A stretch of 64,000 bases of DNA from Mesorhizobium sp. B4-1-4 (lineage in GTDB: Bacteria; Pseudomonadota; Alphaproteobacteria; Rhizobiales; Rhizobiaceae). How positions within the stretch are numbered: position 1 is the stretch's first letter; each line of letters opens with the position of its first letter. Under the pieces are notes generated by a model. That model was not told the origin of the DNA. It ran no database searches and was given only the letters and a program-made list of their open reading frames with translations. The position numbers and the translations under genes were made by a program. The DNA is taken from positions 1,240,001-1,304,000 of the forward strand of contig NZ_CP083950.1 of the NCBI RefSeq assembly GCF_006439395.2, in the 5' to 3' direction. Shown here piece by piece: positions 44,099 to 59,066 of this stretch.

Positions 44099-45517
44099 AT
44101 GCCAAAGCGCCTGCTGCGTCCGTCATCGGTTCGCGCGGCGCCGGAAGGAACGACAGTGGAAGACCGCGACACCGGCGCAGGCGCGCCGGAGGTGGGCGCG
44201 TCAAGCGCTTCCCCAGGGCCATCTGGCTCGGGGACAGCCGGTTGGCAGCAACGCCGCCCGACGGAGCTCGGCTCCGCCGACGAGCCGGCGGGCGACGCGA
44301 CCCGCAACCAGAAGGGCAAGCCCAAGAAGCGGCGCAAGCGAAGGCGAGGGCGCAAGGTTTTTGCGCGCGACGAAGCGCGCCCCCAAGACAATCGATCGCT
44401 GATGCCAGGCAAAGCCGCTGTCTCGGCCATGGAACCGAAGCAGGCGGCTCCGGTGATCTCGCCCGTCGCTTCAACGCCGCGCCCGGAGCAGGGCGTCCGC
44501 CGGCCGCCGGTGCACGAGCTTCCCGTCTTCGCGGCCCTCGACCTCGGCACCAACAATTGCCGGCTGCTGGTCGCCGTTCCCTCACGGCATGGCCAGTTTC
44601 GCGTCATCGATGCCTTCTCGCGCATCGTCAGGCTGGGCGAAGGGCTCACTGCCAATGGCCGGCTCAGCCAGCCGGCGATGGACCGCGCCGTCGAGGCGCT
44701 GAAGATCTGCGGCGACAAATTGCGCAGCCGCAAGATCAGGAAGGCAAGGCTGATCGCCACGGAAGCCTGCCGCTCGGCGGCAAACGGCGTCGAGTTCCTG
44801 GAACGCGTCGAGCGCGAGGCCGGCGTGAAGCTCGAGATCATCGACCGCCAGACCGAGGCGCGGCTGGCGGTGTCCGGCTGCGGCTCGCTGGTCGAGCGCG
44901 ACACGCAGGGCGTCGTCCTGTTCGATATTGGCGGCGGCTCTTCCGAAATCGCACTGATCGATCTCACCGGTCGCCGGTCGCCGCGCCTCGCCAACCATAT
45001 CGTCTCTTGGACGTCGCTGCCGGTCGGCGTCGTCTCGCTGGCCGAACGTTTCGGCGGCCGCACGGTGACACGCGAGATTTTCACGGCCATGGTCGATGAC
45101 GTTGCCGGCCGGTTGGCCGCCTTCGATGGCCGCGACCGGCTAAGCCACCTCAAGGCCAACCCGAACTTCCATCTGCTGGGCACCTCCGGCACCGTGACGA
45201 CGCTGGCCGGCGTCCACCTCGATCTCGAACGCTATGATCGCCGCCGGGTCGACGGGCTGTGGATGGACCGCGACAGCGTCGACCGCATGGTGGAGAGACT
45301 GGTCGGCTGGGATTTCCAGCAGCGTGTCGCCAATCCCTGCATCGGTGCAGACCGCGCCGATCTGGTGCTGGCCGGCTGCGCCATCCTTGAGGCGATCCGC
45401 GCAGTCTGGCCGTCGGAGCGGCTGCGTGTCGCCGACCGTGGCCTGCGCGAGGGCATACTGAGCGAACTGATGGCCGATGACGGCGTCTGGCGCAATGATG
45501 GGCGTGGCAGAGCATGA
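44099..45517 (+). CDS. ppx: Ppx/GppA family phosphatase (exopolyphosphatase / pppGpp phosphohydrolase)
   Basis: A 472-residue ASKHA-fold phosphatase acting on polyphosphate or pppGpp. The catalytic region starts near residue 142 ([16 protein letters not shown]), followed by [11 protein letters not shown], the second phosphate loop [13 protein letters not shown] and [14 protein letters not shown]. The first 140 residues are a Pro/Ala/Ser-rich leader with a Lys/Arg patch ([15 protein letters not shown], about 72-86), a feature of rhizobial homologues, so ATG 44099 is kept. It is followed by rlmE after 25 bp, a common rhizobial pair. Which substrate dominates is not clear. Confidence 0.9.
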   Translation: MPKRLLRPSSVRAAPEGTTVEDRDTGAGAPEVGASSASPGPSGSGTAGWQQRRPTELGSADEPAGDATRNQKGKPKKRRKRRRGRKVFARDEARPQDNRSLMPGKAAVSAMEPKQAAPVISPVASTPRPEQGVRRPPVHELPVFAALDLGTNNCRLLVAVPSRHGQFRVIDAFSRIVRLGEGLTANGRLSQPAMDRAVEALKICGDKLRSRKIRKARLIATEACRSAANGVEFLERVEREAGVKLEIIDRQTEARLAVSGCGSLVERDTQGVVLFDIGGGSSEIALIDLTGRRSPRLANHIVSWTSLPVGVVSLAERFGGRTVTREIFTAMVDDVAGRLAAFDGRDRLSHLKANPNFHLLGTSGTVTTLAGVHLDLERYDRRRVDGLWMDRDSVDRMVERLVGWDFQQRVANPCIGADRADLVLAGCAILEAIRAVWPSERLRVADRGLREGILSELMADDGVWRNDGRGRA

Positions 45518-45524
45518 TCATGCT
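45511..45524. repeat. perfect 14-bp palindrome at ppx stop
   Basis: AGCATGATCATGCT is a perfect palindrome that contains the ppx stop codon (45515-45517) and lies 18 bp before rlmE. It resembles the GCATGATC arm of the repeat at 3616, so it may be a collapsed repeat remnant rather than an operator. Confidence 0.5.
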
Positions 45525-45542
45525 CGAACAAGATATCAAGCG

Positions 45543-46289
45543 ATGACCAAGAAACCTGAAAAGCCAGGAACGGCCGGCATTCGCGTGCTGAAGACGCGTA
45601 TCAAGAAGAAGAGCGGCCTGAAGGAGTCCTCGCGTCGCTGGCTGCAGCGCCACATCAACGATCCCTATGTGCAGAGGTCGAAGGCTGATGGCTATCGCTC
45701 GCGCGCGGCCTACAAGCTGATCGAGATCGATGACAAGCACCATCTCCTGAAGCCCGGCATGAAGGTGATCGATCTGGGTGCTGCCCCCGGCGGCTGGTGC
45801 CAGGTGGCGGCCGCGCGCACGAAATCGACAGCGGAAAATCCACATGTCGTCGGCATCGATTATCTGGAAATGGATGCCGTGTCCGGGGCGCCGGTGCTTT
45901 TAATGGATTTCCTCGATGCGGATGCGCCGCGCAAGCTGGCCGAAGCGCTGGGGGGCGATCCCGATGTCGTGCTGTCCGACATGGCGGCTCCGACCACCGG
46001 CCACAAGCGGACCGACCACATCCGCACCATGCATCTTTGCGAGGTGGCGGCCGATTTCGCGCTGTCCGTGCTGAAGCCGGGCGGACATTTCCTCGCCAAG
46101 ACTTTTCAGGGCGGCGCAGAAAACGAGCTGCTGTCGATGCTCAAGAAGAATTTCCGCTCCGTCCACCACGTCAAACCGCCGGCTTCGCGCGATGAGTCGG
46201 TCGAACTCTATTTGCTGGCGAAGGATTTTAAGGGGCGCTCCCTTCCTTCTCCCCTTGTGGGAGAAAGTGGCGTCAAAGGCGACGGATGA
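45543..46289 (+). CDS. rlmE: 23S rRNA (uridine-2'-O)-methyltransferase RlmE
   Basis: FtsJ/RrmJ-type SAM-dependent methyltransferase of U2552 in 23S rRNA. 248 residues. The SAM loop is [16 protein letters not shown] (about 77-92), and the catalytic K-D-K-E tetrad is visible in [36 protein letters not shown] and [12 protein letters not shown]. The last 16 or so residues ([17 protein letters not shown]) are encoded by the interspersed repeat that starts at 46241, and the stop codon lies in that repeat. Confidence 0.95.
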   Translation: MTKKPEKPGTAGIRVLKTRIKKKSGLKESSRRWLQRHINDPYVQRSKADGYRSRAAYKLIEIDDKHHLLKPGMKVIDLGAAPGGWCQVAAARTKSTAENPHVVGIDYLEMDAVSGAPVLLMDFLDADAPRKLAEALGGDPDVVLSDMAAPTTGHKRTDHIRTMHLCEVAADFALSVLKPGGHFLAKTFQGGAENELLSMLKKNFRSVHHVKPPASRDESVELYLLAKDFKGRSLPSPLVGESGVKGDG

Positions 46290-46390
46290 GGGGTGTTCCA
46301 AGGAACACCGTCTCGCTCCGCTGGAACACCCCTCAACCGTCTCGGCGCTGCGCGCCGATCCACCTTCTCCCGCAAGGGAAGAAGAAAAGG
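46241..46390. repeat. long inverted repeat (interspersed family) fused to rlmE
   Basis: Starts CCTTCTCCCCTTGTGGGAG and ends CACCTTCTCCCGCAAGGGAAG. An inner pair of perfect 14-bp arms, TGAGGGGTGTTCCA (46287-46300) and TGGAACACCCCTCA (46322-46335), lies within. The rlmE TGA stop is the first three bases of the left inner arm. Shares CTCGGCGCTGCGCGCCGATC with the copy at 28 kb. Confidence 0.8.
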
Positions 46391-46396
46391 GCTGCC

Positions 46397-47818
46397 TCAC
46401 TCCCCCGGCGACCTCGCCGGTTCCAGCGTCTTGGGTGCCGTCAACCGCCCATGGCCCGACACGGCGTTGCCGGCGTCGGGCGCCAGCCGCATGAACGATA
46501 GTGATGCGGCGGCCGAAATCGCGGCGACGATGTAGAAGGCGGTGTGGAAATCCGTCAGCGTCAGCGGTCCGCCATGGACGCTCGTCGACACTTCCAATAT
46601 GCCGCCGGCCACCGCCACGCCAAGCGCGATCGACAGTTGCTGGAACACGGCGGTGATCGGCGTCGCCTTGCTGGTGTCCTCGGCCGAAACCTCGGCATAG
46701 GACAGCGCATTGACGCCGGTGAAGAACATCGAGCGGATGAAGCCGCCGACCAGAAGCACGGACAGCATCAGCAGGTAGGGCGTGTCGGGCGTGAACAGGC
46801 CGTTGATGGCGATCGATCCGGCGGCGACCAGCGAGCCCACGATCAAAACGCGGCGGAAGCCGACGACGCGGAAAATCAGCGCGGTGACGAATTTCATGCC
46901 GATGGCGCCGATTGCCGAGACGAAAGTGATCATGCCGGACTGGAACGGCGTCAGCCCGAAGCCGATCTGGAACATCAGCGGCAAAAGAAACGGCACCGCG
47001 CCGATGCCGATGCGGAACAGCGAGCCGCCGAGCACGGAGGATCGGAACACCTGGTTGCGGAACAGTTCGAGCGCCAGCAGCGGGTTTTTGGCGCGGCGCG
47101 CATGCATCAGGTAGAGCGCGCCCGACACCAGCCCGACGGCCACGGTGATGAAGCCGGTCGCCGGCGGCAAATAGGGCAGGCTGACCACCGACAGGCCGAA
47201 CACGATCCCGGATGCCGCCAACCCGCTGAGCACGAAGCCGGTGAAATCGAGCGGCGGCGTCTCCATGGATTCGGTCTGGGGCAGGAAGCGGGTGGCCAGC
47301 CAGATGCCGATCAGGCCGATCGGCACGTTGATCAGGAAGATCCAGTGCCAGGTGAAGTAGGTGGTGATGAAGCCGCCGATCGGCGGGCCCACCAGCGGGC
47401 CGACCAGCGCGGGAATGGTCAGCCACGACATGGCCGCGACCAGTTCGCTCTTGGGCGTCGCACGCACCAGAACTAGGCGCCCGACCGGCGTCATCATGGC
47501 GCCGCCGATGCCTTGCAGGAAGCGTGACACAACGAAGGCCGGCAGCGAACCTGAGAAGGCGCAGGCGACCGAACCGGCGATGAAGACCGCGATCGCGGCG
47601 CGGAAGATATTCTTGGCGCCGAAGCGGTCGGCCATCCAGCCGCTGATCGGAATGAAGATCGCCAGCGACACCAGATAGGCGGTCAGCGCCAGCTTGAGCG
47701 CGATAGGGCTGGTATGGATGTCGATGGCGATCGCCGGCAGCGACGTCGCGATCACGGTCGAATCCATGTTTTCCATGAAAAGTGCGACCGCCAGGATGAG
47801 CGGAATGGTGCGATTCAC
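46397..47818 (-). CDS. MFS multidrug-type transporter, DHA2 family (14 helices)
   Basis: A 473-residue proton-driven efflux transporter. The N-terminus MNRTIPLILAVALFMENMDS with TVIATSLPAIA is the typical DHA2 motif D1 region (Asp in helix 1), followed by GWMADRFGAKN (MFS motif A) and RFLQGIGGAMMTPVGRLVL (motif C region). About 14 hydrophobic segments. Substrate unknown; drugs or dyes are usual for the family. No linked membrane-fusion protein or regulator gene. Confidence 0.9.
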   Translation of the reverse strand: MNRTIPLILAVALFMENMDSTVIATSLPAIAIDIHTSPIALKLALTAYLVSLAIFIPISGWMADRFGAKNIFRAAIAVFIAGSVACAFSGSLPAFVVSRFLQGIGGAMMTPVGRLVLVRATPKSELVAAMSWLTIPALVGPLVGPPIGGFITTYFTWHWIFLINVPIGLIGIWLATRFLPQTESMETPPLDFTGFVLSGLAASGIVFGLSVVSLPYLPPATGFITVAVGLVSGALYLMHARRAKNPLLALELFRNQVFRSSVLGGSLFRIGIGAVPFLLPLMFQIGFGLTPFQSGMITFVSAIGAIGMKFVTALIFRVVGFRRVLIVGSLVAAGSIAINGLFTPDTPYLLMLSVLLVGGFIRSMFFTGVNALSYAEVSAEDTSKATPITAVFQQLSIALGVAVAGGILEVSTSVHGGPLTLTDFHTAFYIVAAISAAASLSFMRLAPDAGNAVSGHGRLTAPKTLEPARSPGE

Positions 47819-48029
47819 GAGCGTGCCCGTTTCAAATTCTCTTTCCGGCCGGGGGCGAGCCGATACGAGGGGCGGTTATCACGGCCGGGCACCGATGTCG
47901 TGTTAATTTGCTGTCACTTTTGTGCGACCGCAAGGATGCGGACTTTCGCTTTGACATGCCCATGCCGGCTGAGATCATATCCGTGCCAGGCAAGCGGACA
48001 CCTTGCAGGGAGCGGTACACATCATTATT

Positions 48030-48046
48030 GTAGTGAATATAACTAC
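48030..48046. promoter_or_regulatory. candidate toxin-antitoxin operator
   Basis: Inverted repeat GTAGTGAATATAACTAC (arms GTAGT/ACTAC) 14 bp before the antitoxin ATG. It is the AT-rich type of site bound by Phd/YefM autoregulators. Role inferred. Confidence 0.45.
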
Positions 48047-48060
48047 TATGGGACATTATC

Positions 48061-48302
48061 ATGGACAAAGCTGTTTCGGCAGCCGATGCCAATCGCAGGT
48101 TTTCTCTCCTGCTGCGCGGCGTTCGCGAAGGACAAAGCTACGTGGTGACCAGTCACGGGCGTCCGGTCGCTCGGATCGTGCCCGCGGATCATCAGAAGGG
48201 TGTGGCTGCCCGATCGCGCGCGGCGTTGTTGTCGCGCCTTGAGCGCCAGCCTGTCATGGATGCCGGGCGGTGGACGCGCGATGAACTCTACGAGGACGAG
48301 CA

Positions 48303-48306
<4 letters not shown>
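48061..48306 (+). CDS. type II antitoxin, Phd/YefM family
   Basis: An 81-residue antitoxin: MDKAVSAADANRRFSLLLRG, then GQSYVVTSHGRPVARIVPAD, the Phd fold, and a C-terminal toxin-binding tail (PVMDAGRWTRDELYEDEH). It overlaps the toxin start by 4 nt (TTGA). Distinct from the first pair near 5.7 kb. Confidence 0.88.
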
Positions 48307-50972
<2,666 letters not shown>

Positions 50973-51012
50973 TGACGCCAGAATTGATGCCGAACAGCGC
51001 AGGGACCACTTT

Positions 51013-51432
51013 ATGAACCAGACGGCGATCTTCTGGCCGATGCTTGCGCACGTGCTGCTGGTCTATATCGTTTACGCGGTCCTCGGCCGGCGCAGATATT
51101 TTGCCGTCAAGTCGGGTGAAGCCAAGGCCGGCCAATACAAGGTGCGCTCGACCGAACCAGCCTCCAGCGTCACCGTTGCCAGCAATCTCATCAACCAATT
51201 CGAATTGCCGGTGCTGTTCTATGTGCTGTGCCTGGCGTTGCACCTGACCAATGGCGTCAACTATCTTACGCTGGCGCTGATGTGGATTTTCGTCCTGACG
51301 CGCTATGTCCACGCCGGGATCCACCTGACGGGCAACAACCTGCTGCTGCGCAACCGTTCTTTCGTCCTCGGGGCGGTGGTTCTTTTGCTGGGGTGGATCT
51401 GGTTCGCCCTGCACCTGCTGCAAGTGGTTTGA
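51013..51432 (+). CDS. MAPEG family membrane protein
   Basis: A 139-residue protein with four hydrophobic helices of the MAPEG superfamily (membrane-associated eicosanoid/glutathione metabolism). Family residues include NLINQFELPVLFYVLCLALH, with the conserved Asn-Gln-x-Glu-x-Pro segment, and VLTRYVHAGIHLTGNNLLLRN. Bacterial members are mostly uncharacterised. It ends convergently with rnd, 17 bp away. Confidence 0.88.
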   Translation: MNQTAIFWPMLAHVLLVYIVYAVLGRRRYFAVKSGEAKAGQYKVRSTEPASSVTVASNLINQFELPVLFYVLCLALHLTNGVNYLTLALMWIFVLTRYVHAGIHLTGNNLLLRNRSFVLGAVVLLLGWIWFALHLLQVV

Positions 51433-51449
51433 GCCGCGCCGGCAGCCGC

Positions 51450-52601
51450 CTACAGATCGAACACAGCGATCTTGCGCTTGTCGAACTTGATGCCAATCTC
51501 CCCACGCACAAGCTTCAGCGCCTGTTCACCGAAGACGGCCCGTCGCCACCCCTGCAGGGCCGGCACGTCGGCGTCGTCCCCCTCGGCCGCGATGCGGTCG
51601 ATATCGTCGCTGGAGGCCAGCACTTTCGAGGCCACGCCCTGCTTTTCGGCAACGATCCTGAGCAGTACTTTCAACAGTTCGGCCGCGGCACTTGAGCCTT
51701 CGGGGGGCTGAAAATTCTTCGGCAGTTTCGGCATCTGCTCCTTGGGCAAGGCCAGTGCCATATTGATCGCGCCAAGCAGGGCTGTCGCCGTCGAGGAGCG
51801 TTCCCAGCCCTTGGGCGTGGTGCGCAGCTTGGCAAGGGCCGCCGCATCGCGCGGCGCCTGCTGCGCCACCTCGTAGATCGCATCGTCCTTGAGCACGCGG
51901 CCACGCGGCACGTCGCGTTCCCTGGCCTCGCGTTCGCGCCATGCCGCCACGGCCTGCACGATCGCCAGCTCCTGCGGCTTGCGCAGCCGCATCTTCAGCC
52001 GCTTCCAGGCGTCTTCGGGATGCGGATCATAGGTCTCGCGCGAGGTCAGGATGTCCATTTCCTCATTCAGCCAGTGGGCGCGGTTTTCCCGCGCCAGCTC
52101 GGCGCTGAGGTGCTGATAGACCTCGATCAAATGGGTGACGTCGGCCAGCGCATAGTCGAGCTGCTTGTCGGAAAGCGGCCGGTGGCGCCAGTCGGTGAAA
52201 CGCGACGACTTGTCGAGCCTCGCGCCCGTAATGCGCTGCACGAGCTGGTCGTAGGAAACACTGTCGCCGAAGCCGCAGACCATCGCCGCGACCTGTGTGT
52301 CAAACACCGGATGTGGGACGAGGCCGCCGAGATGGACGATGATTTCGATGTCCTGTCGGGCGGCATGGAAGACTTTGACCACCGCCTCGTTGGCCATCAG
52401 CCTGAAGAACGGGGTGAGGTTTATGTCGGGCGAAAGCGGATCGATCAGCGCCGTCACGCCGGGGGCCGCCATCTGGATGAGGCACAGGATTGGCCAGAAG
52501 GTCGTTTCGCGAATGAATTCGGTGTCGACGGTGACGAATTTCGACTTTTCGAAAGCGGCGAGAACGGTCTCGAGTTCTTTCTGGGTGGTGATGACGTGCA
52601 T
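51450..52601 (-). CDS. rnd: ribonuclease D
   Basis: 3'-5' exoribonuclease for tRNA and small-RNA 3' ends. 383 residues from ATG 52601 (MHVITTQKELETVLAAFEKS). DEDD exonuclease motifs are present: VTVDTEFIRETTFWP, HAARQDIEI and the ExoIII motif YALADVTHLIEVYQHL. An HRDC domain follows at about 205-290 (REREARERDVPRGRVLKDDAIYEVAQQAP). Divergent from aspS. Confidence 0.96.
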   Translation of the reverse strand: MHVITTQKELETVLAAFEKSKFVTVDTEFIRETTFWPILCLIQMAAPGVTALIDPLSPDINLTPFFRLMANEAVVKVFHAARQDIEIIVHLGGLVPHPVFDTQVAAMVCGFGDSVSYDQLVQRITGARLDKSSRFTDWRHRPLSDKQLDYALADVTHLIEVYQHLSAELARENRAHWLNEEMDILTSRETYDPHPEDAWKRLKMRLRKPQELAIVQAVAAWREREARERDVPRGRVLKDDAIYEVAQQAPRDAAALAKLRTTPKGWERSSTATALLGAINMALALPKEQMPKLPKNFQPPEGSSAAAELLKVLLRIVAEKQGVASKVLASSDDIDRIAAEGDDADVPALQGWRRAVFGEQALKLVRGEIGIKFDKRKIAVFDL

Positions 52602-52604
52602 CAA

Positions 52605-53019
52605 ATCGCTTTTGGCAGGAGTAGGGTATTCCTAGATTTCAGCCGGGAAGGCTTTCGTCAAGCGTCGGCATTGGCGTCGTGACGCGGCTGGGCCGCCGGA
52701 ATCGCCGTTTTTCCCAGTCGGCCGAGCGAAAACTGGCCGAAATGCACAACAGAGCGGCGAAGCGACAGCCTTGACCGCAGGAACATTCCCCGCCAAATTG
52801 ATTGTCTGCCGGGAGGCGGTCACTCAATCTGTGTCGACATTCAGCGTCTTCACCGATGCCGCATACGCGACGAACCCTTCGATATTTCAGGCAATGCCGC
52901 TCGAGGTCCGGCAATGGCCCAAAGCCATCCGCTTGCCTTGACAAAGCCGGCCTCTCATGCGCTTTTCGCGCCAATTTCGAGCCGGGCCTCGGCCCGCACC
53001 CAGCATCCGGACTTTACCA
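52605..53019. other. rnd-aspS divergent intergenic region
   Basis: About 415 bp presumably carrying both promoters. Short frames here have no recognisable product, and I see no T-box-like or other leader structure that I can support. Confidence 0.4.
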
Positions 53020-53025
53020 ATGACC

Positions 53026-54813
53026 ATGCACCGCTACCGCAGCCATACCTGTGCCCAGTTAAGAAAGAGCGATGTGGGCAATTCCGTACGCCTGTCGGGC
53101 TGGGTGCATCGCGTGCGCGACCATGGCGGCCTGCTCTTCATCGATTTGCGCGACCACTATGGTTTGACCCAGATCGTCGCCGATCCCGATTCGCCTGCCT
53201 TCAAGGTCGCCGAGACCTTGCGTGGCGAGTGGGTCATCCGCGTCGATGGCGAGGTCAAGGCACGCTTACCCGAGACCGTCAACGCCAACCTGCCGACGGG
53301 AGAGATCGAGATTTTCGCCCGCGAGATCGAGGTGCTGTCGGCGGCCAAGGAATTGCCGCTGCCGGTGTTCGGCGAGCCGGATTATCCCGAGGACATCAGG
53401 CTTAAGTATCGCTTCCTCGATCTGCGGCGGGAGACGCTGCACAGGAACATCGTGGCGCGGACCAAGATCATCGCCGAGATGCGCAAGCGGATGACCGATG
53501 TCGGCTTCACCGAGTTCTCGACGCCGATTCTCACCGCCTCCTCGCCGGAAGGCGCGCGTGACTTCCTGGTGCCGTCGCGTATCCATCCCGGCACGTTCTA
53601 CGCCCTGCCGCAGGCGCCGCAGCAGTACAAGCAGTTGATCATGGTGTCGGGCTTCGACCGCTATTTCCAGATCGCGCCCTGCTTCCGCGATGAGGACCCG
53701 CGCGCCGACCGTCTGCCCGGTGAATTCTACCAGCTCGACCTCGAAATGAGCTTCGTCGAGCAGGATGACGTGCTGTCGACCATGGAGCCGGTTATGCGGG
53801 GCGTCTTCGAGACCTTCGCCAACGGCAAGCCCGTGACACAGAAATTCCAGCGCATTCCCTATGATGTCGCCATGCGCAAATACGGCTCCGACAAGCCGGA
53901 CCTGCGCAACCCGATCGAGATGCAGGCCGTCTCCGATCACTTCCGCAATTCCGGCTTCAAGGTGTTCGCCAACATCCTGGCCAACGACCCGAAGGCCGAG
54001 GTCTGGGGCATTCCGGCAAAGACCGGCGGCAGCCGCGCCTTCTGCGACCGCATGAATTCCTGGGCGCAAGGCGAGGGCCAGCCGGGGCTGGGCTACATCT
54101 TCTGGCGCAAGGAGGGTGAAAAGCTTGAAGGCGCCGGCCCGCTCGCCAAGAACATCGGCGAGGAGCGCACCGAGGCGATCCGCCAGCAGCTCGGCCTCGC
54201 CGATGGCGATGCCGCCTTCTTCGTCGCCGGTGATCCGAAGAAGTTCGTTTCCTTTGCCGGAGCGGCACGCACCCGCGCCGGCGAAGAGTTGAACCTCGTC
54301 GACCGCGAGCGCTTCGAACTGTGCTGGATCGTCGATTTCCCGTTTTTCGAATGGAACGAGGACGAGAAGAAGATCGACTTCGCCCACAATCCGTTTTCGA
54401 TGCCGCAGGGCGGCATCGATGCGCTGAACGGCGAGGATCTGCTCGGCATTAAGGCCTTCCAGTACGACATGGTCTGCAATGGCTTTGAGATCGCCAGCGG
54501 TGGCATCCGCAACCATCTGCCTGAAACCATGGTCAAGGCGTTCGAGACCGTCGGGCTGGACCGCGCCACGGTGGAAGAGCGCTTCGGCGGCCTTTACCGC
54601 GCCTTCCAGTACGGCGCGCCGCCGCATGGCGGCATGGCCGCCGGTGTCGACCGCGTCGTCATGCTGCTGGTAGGCGCCAAGAACCTGCGCGAGATCACCA
54701 TGTTCCCGATGAACCAGCAGGCCTATGACCTGTTGATGAACGCGCCCTCGGAAGCCACGCCGCAGCAGCTTCGCGAACTGGCCCTGCGTGTCGCGGCGGT
54801 GAAGAAGGACTGA
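53026..54813 (+). CDS. aspS: aspartyl-tRNA synthetase
   Basis: Class II aminoacyl-tRNA synthetase, 595 residues from ATG 53026 ([20 protein letters not shown]); ATG 53020 adds two residues. N-terminal OB-fold anticodon domain, class II motif 2 ([31 protein letters not shown]), a GAD insertion at about 290-420 typical of bacterial AspRS, and motif 3 ([16 protein letters not shown]). Alphaproteobacterial members are often non-discriminating and charge tRNA-Asn as well when AsnRS is absent; this cannot be decided from the window. Confidence 0.97.
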   Translation: MHRYRSHTCAQLRKSDVGNSVRLSGWVHRVRDHGGLLFIDLRDHYGLTQIVADPDSPAFKVAETLRGEWVIRVDGEVKARLPETVNANLPTGEIEIFAREIEVLSAAKELPLPVFGEPDYPEDIRLKYRFLDLRRETLHRNIVARTKIIAEMRKRMTDVGFTEFSTPILTASSPEGARDFLVPSRIHPGTFYALPQAPQQYKQLIMVSGFDRYFQIAPCFRDEDPRADRLPGEFYQLDLEMSFVEQDDVLSTMEPVMRGVFETFANGKPVTQKFQRIPYDVAMRKYGSDKPDLRNPIEMQAVSDHFRNSGFKVFANILANDPKAEVWGIPAKTGGSRAFCDRMNSWAQGEGQPGLGYIFWRKEGEKLEGAGPLAKNIGEERTEAIRQQLGLADGDAAFFVAGDPKKFVSFAGAARTRAGEELNLVDRERFELCWIVDFPFFEWNEDEKKIDFAHNPFSMPQGGIDALNGEDLLGIKAFQYDMVCNGFEIASGGIRNHLPETMVKAFETVGLDRATVEERFGGLYRAFQYGAPPHGGMAAGVDRVVMLLVGAKNLREITMFPMNQQAYDLLMNAPSEATPQQLRELALRVAAVKKD

Positions 54814-54831
54814 CGGCAGCGTTGCAACTGC

Positions 54832-55036
54832 CTTCTCTCCGTCACTATACGGGGAGAAATGTCCGGCAGGACAATGAGGGGCAGCGCGGATGCTGGCGAT
54901 TTGCGAGCGGTCGTAGCAGCTGAGGCCTTTTGACAGGCAATCGTTTCATTTCAGAATCGAATTCATATTCGCAAGCGTAGGCGCTGCCCCTCATCCGCCT
55001 GCCGGCACCTTCTCCCCGTATAGTGACGGGGAGAAG
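54832..55036. repeat. long inverted repeat (interspersed family)
   Basis: Left arm CTTCTCTCCGTCACTATACG and GGGAGAA (54832-54858) pairs with TTCTCCCCGTATAGTGACGG and GGAGAAG (55010-55036); a second arm pair reads ATGAGGGGCAGCGC / GCGCTGCCCCTCAT. About 100 nt of unrelated sequence sits in the centre. It separates the convergent aspS and the next gene. Confidence 0.8.
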
Positions 55037-55049
55037 ATAGCTAATTCGA

Positions 55050-56240
55050 TCAGTCCTCGTTGGCCTTGACGGCCACGCCGAGCGTCTTCGGCAGGTCGAG
55101 GGGGTTGGACATGGCGCCCGCCATGATCAGCGCGAACGGCACCGATGCCGGCGGTTCGGCCGAGATTTCGAGGCTCTTGGGGTCGTCGAGATATTTGCTG
55201 ACCGCTGCCGTAACCTGCGCCGTCAATTCGGGATTGTTGAGCTGCGCCATGCCGAACGGCACGATCGCCTTGGCCTGGTTGGCGACGTCCTTGGCCGACA
55301 TGCCTTGCTGCTTGCCGACATAGTCCAGCACCTTGCCGGTCAGCGAATCGTCGTCGAAACGAATCGAGGCGCTGTTGAACGAAAGCTGCTGCAAGAGGCC
55401 GAGCATGGCCATGCCTTGCGCGGAATTGTCGGCGCCTTGGGGCTGTGCCGCCATCTTCTTCTGCATCTCCTGCAGTGACTTGATGAAGTCCAGCGTGTAG
55501 CCGCCGAGGTTGAAGGTCATGCCGAGCGTGCCGGCATTCTCGACGGAGATGTCGTATTTCGACAGTTCCATCTTGCCGTCGGTTGGCTGCCAGGTGCCAG
55601 CCATCTCGAAATTGCCCGAGATGTTCTGGTAGCCAAGCGCATCGATCACCTCTTTCGACTTGGGGTCATCGACCAGCGTCAGATCCGCGTGGAACTTTTC
55701 CGTGGTGCCGGTGAATTCCATAGCCTTGCCGTCGGCCGGTGGCGTGATCTCGATGGCGAGCCCGTCCATCGAGAAGGCGGTCTTGTCGGCGACCTTGACC
55801 GTCATGTTCGAAAGTTCGGCGGACTTGTACATCATCAGGGAGCCGAGCGGGCCCGTTGCGCCGTCGGCGGGAACCGCCATGTCATGGATGACGAAGGGGC
55901 TGAGATCGAGGGTGACGCCGTCCTTGCTGTGTTCGAAGGCCGATGTCGAAACGGTGGCGATGTCAAAGCCACCATTCGCCGCGGTAATGCCTTCGAGTTT
56001 GACGTCACCGATGGTGAGGGGCTCCTTTTCCGCCGCCGGCTTTACCGACACGCCTTGCAACACCATGCTGGTGTTGTCGCCGGTCACGCCGGTCCAGGAG
56101 ATGTCGATGCCCTGGGCGGCCAGCGCCGCCTTCAGCCGATCGGCGACCGCCGTGTCCTGGGCAAGGGCCGCATTCAGCGGCAGTGTGAGCAAGAAGGTCG
56201 AAAGAGCGAATTTCCGGAGAGTTGGGCGTCTGATTGTCAT
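55050..56240 (-). CDS. exported hypothetical protein
   Basis: A 396-residue protein with a Sec signal peptide (FALSTFLLTLPLNAALAQ|DT at about residues 11-28, after MTIRRPTLRK). The mature part alternates short beta segments (VTLDLSPFVIHDMAVP, SNMTVKVADKTAFSMDGLAI) and ends with MAGAMSNPLDLPKTLGVAVKANED. It is probably periplasmic and resembles rhizobial conserved hypothetical proteins. ATG 56240 is preferred because the upstream frame lacks a leader. No function known. Confidence 0.75.
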   Translation of the reverse strand: MTIRRPTLRKFALSTFLLTLPLNAALAQDTAVADRLKAALAAQGIDISWTGVTGDNTSMVLQGVSVKPAAEKEPLTIGDVKLEGITAANGGFDIATVSTSAFEHSKDGVTLDLSPFVIHDMAVPADGATGPLGSLMMYKSAELSNMTVKVADKTAFSMDGLAIEITPPADGKAMEFTGTTEKFHADLTLVDDPKSKEVIDALGYQNISGNFEMAGTWQPTDGKMELSKYDISVENAGTLGMTFNLGGYTLDFIKSLQEMQKKMAAQPQGADNSAQGMAMLGLLQQLSFNSASIRFDDDSLTGKVLDYVGKQQGMSAKDVANQAKAIVPFGMAQLNNPELTAQVTAAVSKYLDDPKSLEISAEPPASVPFALIMAGAMSNPLDLPKTLGVAVKANED

Positions 56241-56575
56241 CGCGGAGTTCCCTGAGATCCTGAAATTATTTTTCAATTCTTTGCGCCATCACCATTCCGT
56301 GACGAACTGGTCCGGAAAAAGGCATCTCCCGCCACAATGGTCAAAAATCACGGCGAAAGGCAAACCTGCCTCCGACGTCATCCGACAAAGCAGTGAATTT
56401 GGCATGAAGATCGGGCCACCCGGTATCATCGCGCTTCGCAATAGATGCGGCATGTAACAGATTGATGTTGGTCGGCAAGCCCGCCGTTGCCGTCCCGTGT
56501 TGCAGAAAGCGCGCAAGGCGGTCGGCGCGGTTCGCGCCTCTTGCCGCGAATCACCCGCTCGGCTAGTTCCAGCAC
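56241..56575. other. divergent gap before parC
   Basis: 335 bp between the exported protein gene and parC, presumably with both promoters. No gene, RNA or clear palindrome seen. Confidence 0.4.
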
Positions 56576-58828
<2,253 letters not shown>

Positions 58829-58835
58829 CGCGCTG

Positions 58836-58985
58836 ATCTCCCCCCTCGAGGGGGAGATGTCGCCGAAGGCGACAGAGGGGGCCGGTACGACCTGCCGTGA
58901 TGCCCTCTTTGTGGTAAAAGAACAGGCCAGCACTTCCGCGTGGCCCTATGGCCTGCCGGCCATCTCCGCCCCGACGGGGCGATTT
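58836..58985. repeat. long inverted repeat (interspersed family)
   Basis: Left end ATCTCCCCCCTCGAGGGGGA and GATGTCGCCGAAGGCGACAG; right end GGCCTGCCGGCCATCTCCGC. It lies between parC and the AI-2E gene, with about 60 nt of other sequence in the centre. Confidence 0.75.
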
Positions 58986-59066
58986 CCAATCATTTTGGAG
59001 TATCGTCACGATTGCTGCACTATATCAGTGCATAACTGACCGGATGGGCCGGGGAGAGCAGGGCAT

